Shown here: positions 59,401 through 64,000 of the stretch, piece after piece
How the letters are laid out: the number at the start of each line of letters is the position of its first letter
Numbering within the stretch: the first letter of the stretch is position 1
NCBI RefSeq assembly: GCF_008802405.1
Contig: NZ_VZDO01000002.1
Span: 337,982 to 401,981 of the forward strand
Source: Plantimonas leprariae
GTDB lineage: Bacteria > Pseudomonadota > Alphaproteobacteria > Rhizobiales > Rhizobiaceae
Direction of reading: 5' to 3'
DNA: 64,000 nt
Made by a program: the position numbers and the translations under genes
The notes under the pieces: generated by a model
Seen by the model: the letters and a program-made list of their open reading frames with translations, nothing else
What the model was told of the DNA's origin: nothing
Database searches by the model: none

Positions 59401-60288
59401 CTACCGACCGGTCTTCAGGAACTCGACGATGCGCGGGTTCACGCGTTCGGGCCGTTCGATGTGCAGCCAATGGCTAGCGCCTTCGACGAACTCCAGCCGG
59501 CCGTCGTCGCACAGCGCGAGGCCCGCTTCCGCGACGTGGCGCTCGAGAAACGTGTCGTTGCCGGCCCAGAGGATCAGCGTCGGCGGCGCGAGGCGGGCCG
59601 GCTCGCCTGCGATCGGGCGCTCGCGCAGCGCCCGGTAGTAGTTCAGCATGGCGGTGAGCGAGCCGGGATGCGACCAGGCCTCCGCGTAGCGGTCGAGCGC
59701 GTCCGGCTCGAACGTGCCGGACTTAGCGCTCGCCGTCATCATGGTGCGCAACCCCTTGAAGTCGAAGCCGCCTAGCGTCGCTTCGGGCACGAAGGGCAGT
59801 TGGAAGAACGCGACGTAGGTCGAGCGCAAGGCTTGCGTTGGATGCCGGAGTGCCTGCGGGGTCCAGATGTCCGGGTGCGGACCGTTCATCAGGACGACGC
59901 GGTGCAGCCGGTCGGGATAGCGCGCCGCGACCCACCAGCCGATCACCGCGCCCCAGTCGTGGCCGACGAGATGGAGGCGCTCGGCGCCGTAGCTGTCGGC
60001 GAGCGCGATTACGTCCGAAGCCAGCGTGTCGATGTGGTAGGCCGTGACCTCCTGCGGCGCGTCGCTGGTGTTGTAGCCGCGCATGTCCGGCACGACGACG
60101 TGGTAGCCGGCATCGCTGAGCGGCGTGATCTGATGGCGCCAAGCCCACCAGAACTCGGGAAAACCGTGCAGCAGCACGAGCAGCGGGCCGCCCTCTCGGC
60201 CGGCTTCGACGACGTGCAGCGACAGACCGTTGACGACCTTGCGCGACTCGCGCCAGCCGGGCTGCAGGAGAACGTCGGGATCGGTCAT
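59401..60288 (-). CDS. alpha/beta hydrolase, epoxide-hydrolase-like
   Basis: ATG 60288 (MTDPDVLLQPGW) gives 295 residues. HGFPEFWWAWRHQI (HGxP oxyanion), DMRGYNTSDAP, LVGHDWGAVIGWW (Asp nucleophile) and VEGASHWLH (His) match bacterial epoxide hydrolases. Cytosolic. Longer in-frame starts exist. It converges on the dehalogenase-like gene. Confidence 0.85.
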   Translation of the reverse strand: MTDPDVLLQPGWRESRKVVNGLSLHVVEAGREGGPLLVLLHGFPEFWWAWRHQITPLSDAGYHVVVPDMRGYNTSDAPQEVTAYHIDTLASDVIALADSYGAERLHLVGHDWGAVIGWWVAARYPDRLHRVVLMNGPHPDIWTPQALRHPTQALRSTYVAFFQLPFVPEATLGGFDFKGLRTMMTASAKSGTFEPDALDRYAEAWSHPGSLTAMLNYYRALRERPIAGEPARLAPPTLILWAGNDTFLERHVAEAGLALCDDGRLEFVEGASHWLHIERPERVNPRIVEFLKTGR

Positions 60289-60604
60289 CGCTAAACGCAT
60301 CCTCTTCTGGTTTATGAAACAACGCCGCTGAAGCTCGTCCAGATCGTCGGGATCGGCCAATGGAATCGAACGAATTTGCTTAGTTACAACGGAGTTGCCG
60401 CGCCGTGCGGTGCGACAGTCGATATTCCTTCGCGACGCAATCTGCTGCTTTGCCGCTGTGCCGGCCCGGCAAATTTTTTGGCGGAAGCGACGGTCTTCCG
60501 GTCATCCGCGTTGGCGCACGCAATCGCGACGTCGCGCTTTCCGCGGACCTGAACGCGTATGCGCCTTTGGAACTTGCCGTCCGGTTCAGGTATGGTTCGA
60601 GGCC
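60289..60604. other. 316-bp gene-free spacer
   Basis: No supported gene. It holds the promoter of the epoxide-hydrolase-like gene and the end of the oxidoreductase gene. No repeats or RNA features seen. Confidence 0.4.
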
Positions 60605-62944
60605 TCACCCCGTGGCGTATTCCATCTGCGGCTCGAGCACCGTGTCGTCCTCGCTATGCACCGTCACGGGAATCGATTTCGCTGCCGGCGTCTTGCTGCC
60701 GGCGGCGTAGTGCCAGACCGGCATGAGGACGTTGCATTCGGGATAGTAGCCGCCGATGCAGCCGATCGGGATGTCGTAGGCGACGACGATCATCCCGGGC
60801 AGCCGGCGGTCGACGCCGTCGTTCGCCACCGTCCGGAGCGTCACCGCCTGCCCGACACGCAGCGCCATCCGGTCGATGTCGGAGCGGTTCATCAGCACCA
60901 CCTTCCGGATGTTGTTGATGCCGCGGAAGCGGTCGTCGTAGCCGTAGATCGTCGTGTTGAATTGGTCGTTCGAGCGCAGCGTCATCAGGCGCAGGACTTC
61001 GTGCCCGACGCCGGGCATGTCCATGTCCTCGTCGAGCCCGGTCGGCGTCACGAACTCGGCCCGGCCGGACTTCGTGCGCCATTCCCGGCGCTTCACCGGC
61101 AGGTCGCGCTGGAAGCCGCCCGGCTCCCACATGCGCCGCTCGTAGTCGTAGAAGGAATCGGGCAGCGTCTCGCCAACCTCTTTGCGGATCTCGGCGTAGT
61201 CGCGCATGTAGTCGTCCCACCGCACCCGCGGATTGGGATCGAGCGTCAGCTTCGCGAGCTCGCAAAGGAGCCGGATCTCGCTGATGAGGTGCGGCGAGGC
61301 CGGCAGGCGGACGCCCCGGTTGCCGTGGACGCAGGCCGAGGTGTCCTCCATCGACAGGACCTGCTGGCCCGCCGCCGTCCGGTCGATCTCCAGCCGGCCG
61401 ATGACGGGCAGGATATAACTGATCTCACCCGGCAGGAGCGCCGTGCGGTTGAGCTTGGTGATGACGTTCACCGTCAGGCGCATCCGCCGCCACGCCGGCT
61501 CCATCTGCCCGTGGTCCGGGATGGCGCGGGCGAAGTTGCCGCCAATCATGACGAAGGCGCGGACCTCGTCCTTCAGGATCGCCTCGCAGGCCTCCACCGT
61601 GTTGTAGCCGGGCTCGCGCGGCGGCTCGAAGCCGAACTGCTGCCCAAGCCGGTCCAGCGGAAAGAGCTCGGGCTTTTCCGTGATGCCCATCGTGCGCTGC
61701 CCCTGCACGTTGGAGTGGCCGCGCACCGGGCAGATGCCGGCGCCGGACTTGCCCATGTTGCCTCGCATCAGGAGAAGGTTCACTAGGAGCCGCACGGTCT
61801 CGACGCCGGCCTGATGCTGCGTCAGCCCCATGCCGTAGATGCCGATGACGGCGTTCGAGCCGGCATAGACCGTCGCCGTAGACTCCATGTCGGCGCGGTG
61901 CAGTCCCGAGCGGCGCTCGAGCTCGTCCCAGTCTTGGCGCCGGAGCCAGTCGGCGAAGCTCTCGAAGCCGTGCGTGTGCTCCGCGATGAACGCCTCATCG
62001 AGAACGGCGTCGCCGCCAGCAGACTTCCGTTCGTCGTGCATGGCGAGGACGGCCTTGCAGATGCCGGTCAGTGCCGCGAGGTCGCCGCCGTTCTTCACCT
62101 GGTGATACTGCGAGCTGATCCGGGTCTCCCTGCCGGTCAGCATCTCCGTCGGCGACTGCGGGTTCAGGAAGCGCTCGAGGCCGCGCTCCCTCAAGGGGTT
62201 GTAGGTGATGATCGGTACGCCGCGCTGGCTCGCCTCCTGCAGCGGATGCAGCATGCGCGGCGAGTTGCTCCCCGGGTTCTGTCCGAAGAACATGATACAG
62301 TCGGAATGGGCGAAGTCGCCGAGGTCCACCGTGCCGACGCCCTGCCCGATGCTGGCCGGCAGCGCCACCGACGTCGTCTCGTGGCACATGTTGGACGAGT
62401 CCGGCAGGTTGTTGTTGCCGTAGAGCCGCGCGAAGAGGGAGTAGAGATAGCTCGCCTCGTTGGACAGGCGGCCGGACGAGTAGAACACCGTGCCTTTCAG
62501 CTTGTCCGCGACGGCGCGTAGCTCGCGGGAGATCTCCTCGATCGCGTGGCCCCAGGAGACCGGCACGTACTTGTCGCTCGCCGCATCGTAGCGCATGGGA
62601 TGCGTCAGACGTCCCGGCTGCTCAAGATGGTAGTCGTCCCACTCCCGCATCTCGGCGACCGTGTGCTCGGCGAGGAACTCCGGCGTGCAGCGGTGCGCGG
62701 TGATCTCCCAGGCCACCGCCTTCGCGCCGTTCTCGCAGAACTCGAACGGCAGCGGCGTCGCCGGCTTCACCCAGGCGCAGCTGTTGCACTGGTAGCCGTC
62801 GACCTTGTTATGGCGCGTCAGGGCGATCCCCGCGCTGGCCAGCACCCCCTCGCGCTGCAGGATCTCTCGCACCGACCGCACCGAGCCCCAGCCGCCGGAC
62901 GGAAGCCGGTACGGCTTGAACGTGGGTTTCTTCAACGGAAGCAC
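60605..62944 (-). CDS. FdhA/YdeP-type molybdopterin oxidoreductase
   Basis: A full-length 779-residue enzyme with a single N-terminal cluster region (VDGYQCNSCAWVKP), pterin-binding segments such as YSSGRLSNEASYLY and NSSNMCHETTSVALP-like pattern, FFGQNPGSNSPRML, CPVRGHSNVQGQRTMG and a C-terminal domain ending LMPVWHYAAGSKTPAAKSIP. This matches the YdeP/FdhF-like family, implicated in acid resistance or formate-type oxidation. The cysteine pattern is poor in iron-sulfur ligands for a full [4Fe-4S]. No partner subunit adjoins. Confidence 0.9.
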   Translation of the reverse strand: MLPLKKPTFKPYRLPSGGWGSVRSVREILQREGVLASAGIALTRHNKVDGYQCNSCAWVKPATPLPFEFCENGAKAVAWEITAHRCTPEFLAEHTVAEMREWDDYHLEQPGRLTHPMRYDAASDKYVPVSWGHAIEEISRELRAVADKLKGTVFYSSGRLSNEASYLYSLFARLYGNNNLPDSSNMCHETTSVALPASIGQGVGTVDLGDFAHSDCIMFFGQNPGSNSPRMLHPLQEASQRGVPIITYNPLRERGLERFLNPQSPTEMLTGRETRISSQYHQVKNGGDLAALTGICKAVLAMHDERKSAGGDAVLDEAFIAEHTHGFESFADWLRRQDWDELERRSGLHRADMESTATVYAGSNAVIGIYGMGLTQHQAGVETVRLLVNLLLMRGNMGKSGAGICPVRGHSNVQGQRTMGITEKPELFPLDRLGQQFGFEPPREPGYNTVEACEAILKDEVRAFVMIGGNFARAIPDHGQMEPAWRRMRLTVNVITKLNRTALLPGEISYILPVIGRLEIDRTAAGQQVLSMEDTSACVHGNRGVRLPASPHLISEIRLLCELAKLTLDPNPRVRWDDYMRDYAEIRKEVGETLPDSFYDYERRMWEPGGFQRDLPVKRREWRTKSGRAEFVTPTGLDEDMDMPGVGHEVLRLMTLRSNDQFNTTIYGYDDRFRGINNIRKVVLMNRSDIDRMALRVGQAVTLRTVANDGVDRRLPGMIVVAYDIPIGCIGGYYPECNVLMPVWHYAAGSKTPAAKSIPVTVHSEDDTVLEPQMEYATG

Positions 62945-63055
62945 TCCAGCCGTGAGAAGGCAGCCACGAAACCGCCGTCCGGGCCAGCGTTGACTATAGG
63001 GCTGAGCTGCCCACCTCCACGCGAGTTAATCCATGCCAGCCTAAGGGATAGTTCC

Positions 63056-63277
63056 ATGACCGTCGGTCGCCATTATCTTCTGAAGAAGTCGACCGGACCA
63101 TCGGCGCCCAAGCTGTTCTTCGACACGCAAATTGTTCCGCTGGCTACGAATATGGCGGGCGGACTGGAATTACTTCTGGACCGCGCCGCCAGACGTGCGG
63201 GTGTTCGGCCTGTTCTGATCCTGGCCGGCAGCGCCGGCATCGTGTCCTTCGTGCTCTACCGCTTGCTTCGGCGATGA
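63056..63277 (+). CDS. small membrane-associated protein
   Basis: ATG 63056 follows AAGGGAT and encodes 73 residues (MTVGRHYLLKKSTG), a basic start, then one C-terminal membrane helix (VLILAGSAGIVSFVLYRLL). The family is not recognised. It is divergent from the oxidoreductase gene. Confidence 0.5.
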   Translation: MTVGRHYLLKKSTGPSAPKLFFDTQIVPLATNMAGGLELLLDRAARRAGVRPVLILAGSAGIVSFVLYRLLRR

Positions 63278-63914
63278 CATGCGGCCTTTGCTCGGACGCC
63301 AGGGCGAGACGGGTTGGGTCGGCCCGCGAAGATCGGCGCATCGCTGTCTCGCGCAAGCGGGAACGCGCGACCTTCGCCGACCAGGTCTTCACATCGGCCA
63401 GCTAACCGCCGTTCGGCTCCGGCACCGCGGCCTTGCCGACATACCCATCGTCCGCATCGATCGCGGAAGCCATGAACGATGAGACCCGAGGCCGCGAGGA
63501 AGAGCAAGCCAGCCAGAAGGCCGATCCCCATCCGCCTGACGAAGGGCAGCGCCGGCGCGAACGGCGAGTGTGATGTGACGGTCGGAAGCGCACTGGCGAT
63601 GCTTTCCGGTCGGGACGCCGCCGGAAAGGCGAGCGCCGTCCTCACCTGGAACCAGCCGCGTTCGGCTCGCGTCAGGCCCGGTCCTTCCGATACGCTTCTC
63701 GACGCTCGCGTCCTTCCCCTTCTTCGCGACCGTCTTACTCGCCATGACGGTCGGGCATCTCGGCCGCGCCGGCTGCCCGCCTTCCAGCGTTACTTAGATC
63801 GGCCTGCTTCCACGAGGGCGATCACGGCTAAAACGCTGCCAAGCGCCAGCCCTGGGGCGACGCGAGGATCAGAGCGTCCGCTCGTTCGCGGCTTCGACGT
63901 CGACGGCGCAGCCT
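63278..63914. other. 637-bp region with only weak coding signals
   Basis: A leftward frame (63389-63745) begins MASKTVAKKGKDASVEKRI, which looks like a real small-protein start, but later sequence drifts. An overlapping leftward frame has a plausible membrane helix (IGLLAGLLFLAASGLIVHGF). One frameshifted small membrane protein could explain both. I do not annotate it. Confidence 0.35.
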
Positions 63915-64000
63915 GCTATTCTGCCGCGATTGCCGGCATCGGCTTCGGGCCGGTGCCGTGGACGCGCGGGTCGATCGGTCCGAGCACGGGCGCCTCGCCC
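63915..64000 (-). CDS. 3' end of a leftward gene, product unknown
   Basis: The window edge cuts a frame that reads leftward and ends DPRVHGTGPKPMPAIAAE and TAG at 63915-63917. No stop interrupts the 27 visible codons. Composition fits coding sequence. Too short to name a family. Confidence 0.4.

Noticed and set aside
60395..61786. Rightward open frame antisense to the molybdopterin oxidoreductase
   Set aside because: Composition typical of antisense frames, no start signal, and the opposite strand encodes a full-length recognised enzyme.
1..64000. CRISPR array or large tandem repeat
   Set aside because: No regularly spaced direct repeats of the right size were seen. The only repeats are the hairpins, the operator pair and the coding repeats noted.

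Overview
The window is GC-rich DNA of an alphaproteobacterium, most likely of the Hyphomicrobiales (Rhizobiales). The support is a B12-dependent class II ribonucleotide reductase with an NrdR box, HWE-type two-component signalling, a NodD-like LysR regulator, Rmf-like stress peptides and phage genes of the type found in that order. Genus is not resolved.

Layout. (1) 1-13204 is the integrase-proximal part of an HK97-like prophage. Tail, protease, portal, terminase and HNH genes lie on the minus strand. A repressor-like gene, small genes, a tRNA-Met, a SLATT membrane protein, a ParB-like protein and a tyrosine integrase lie rightward of them. The integrase abuts a tRNA-Cys that is the probable attachment site. 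The prophage looks defective: the prohead protease is joined directly to the end of the tape-measure gene, so the capsid, connector and tail-tube genes are missing. (2) 13293-27609 is core chromosome. It holds tRNA-Asn and tRNA-Leu, an overlapping cysteine/sulfur operon (cysK, an alanyl-tRNA editing protein, sseA, GNAT, hydrolase), ilvA, wrbA, a CinA-like gene, gpt and nrdJ. (3) 27940-34633 is a compact defence island. A Pycsar-like operon (tandem-domain nucleotide cyclase, E2 ubiquitin-conjugating-like protein, PycTM-like membrane effector) faces a Gabija-type pair (GajA OLD nuclease, GajB UvrD-like helicase). (4) 34994-44345 is a regulatory stretch with intact LysR, SDR, HWE kinase plus response regulator, MarR and Crp/Fnr genes, mixed with four broken regulator or sensor genes. 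(5) 44346-55692 carries a polyester depolymerase, a formate/nitrite-type channel, many very small secreted, acidic or basic proteins including two Rmf-like ones, a HAD hydrolase and a CPA1 antiporter. (6) 55968-57258 is an IS3-family element that truncates its neighbours. (7) 57682-64000 has an SDR, two alpha/beta hydrolases (one dehalogenase-like) and an FdhA/YdeP-type molybdopterin oxidoreductase.

The most interesting system is the Pycsar-like operon. Placing an E2-like protein between a cyclase and a membrane effector copies the plan of short type II CBASS, but with a pyrimidine-cyclase-type enzyme that ends in glycine. I infer that the E2 may conjugate or prime the cyclase. Phage recognition, cyclic-nucleotide identity and conjugation are all untested here.
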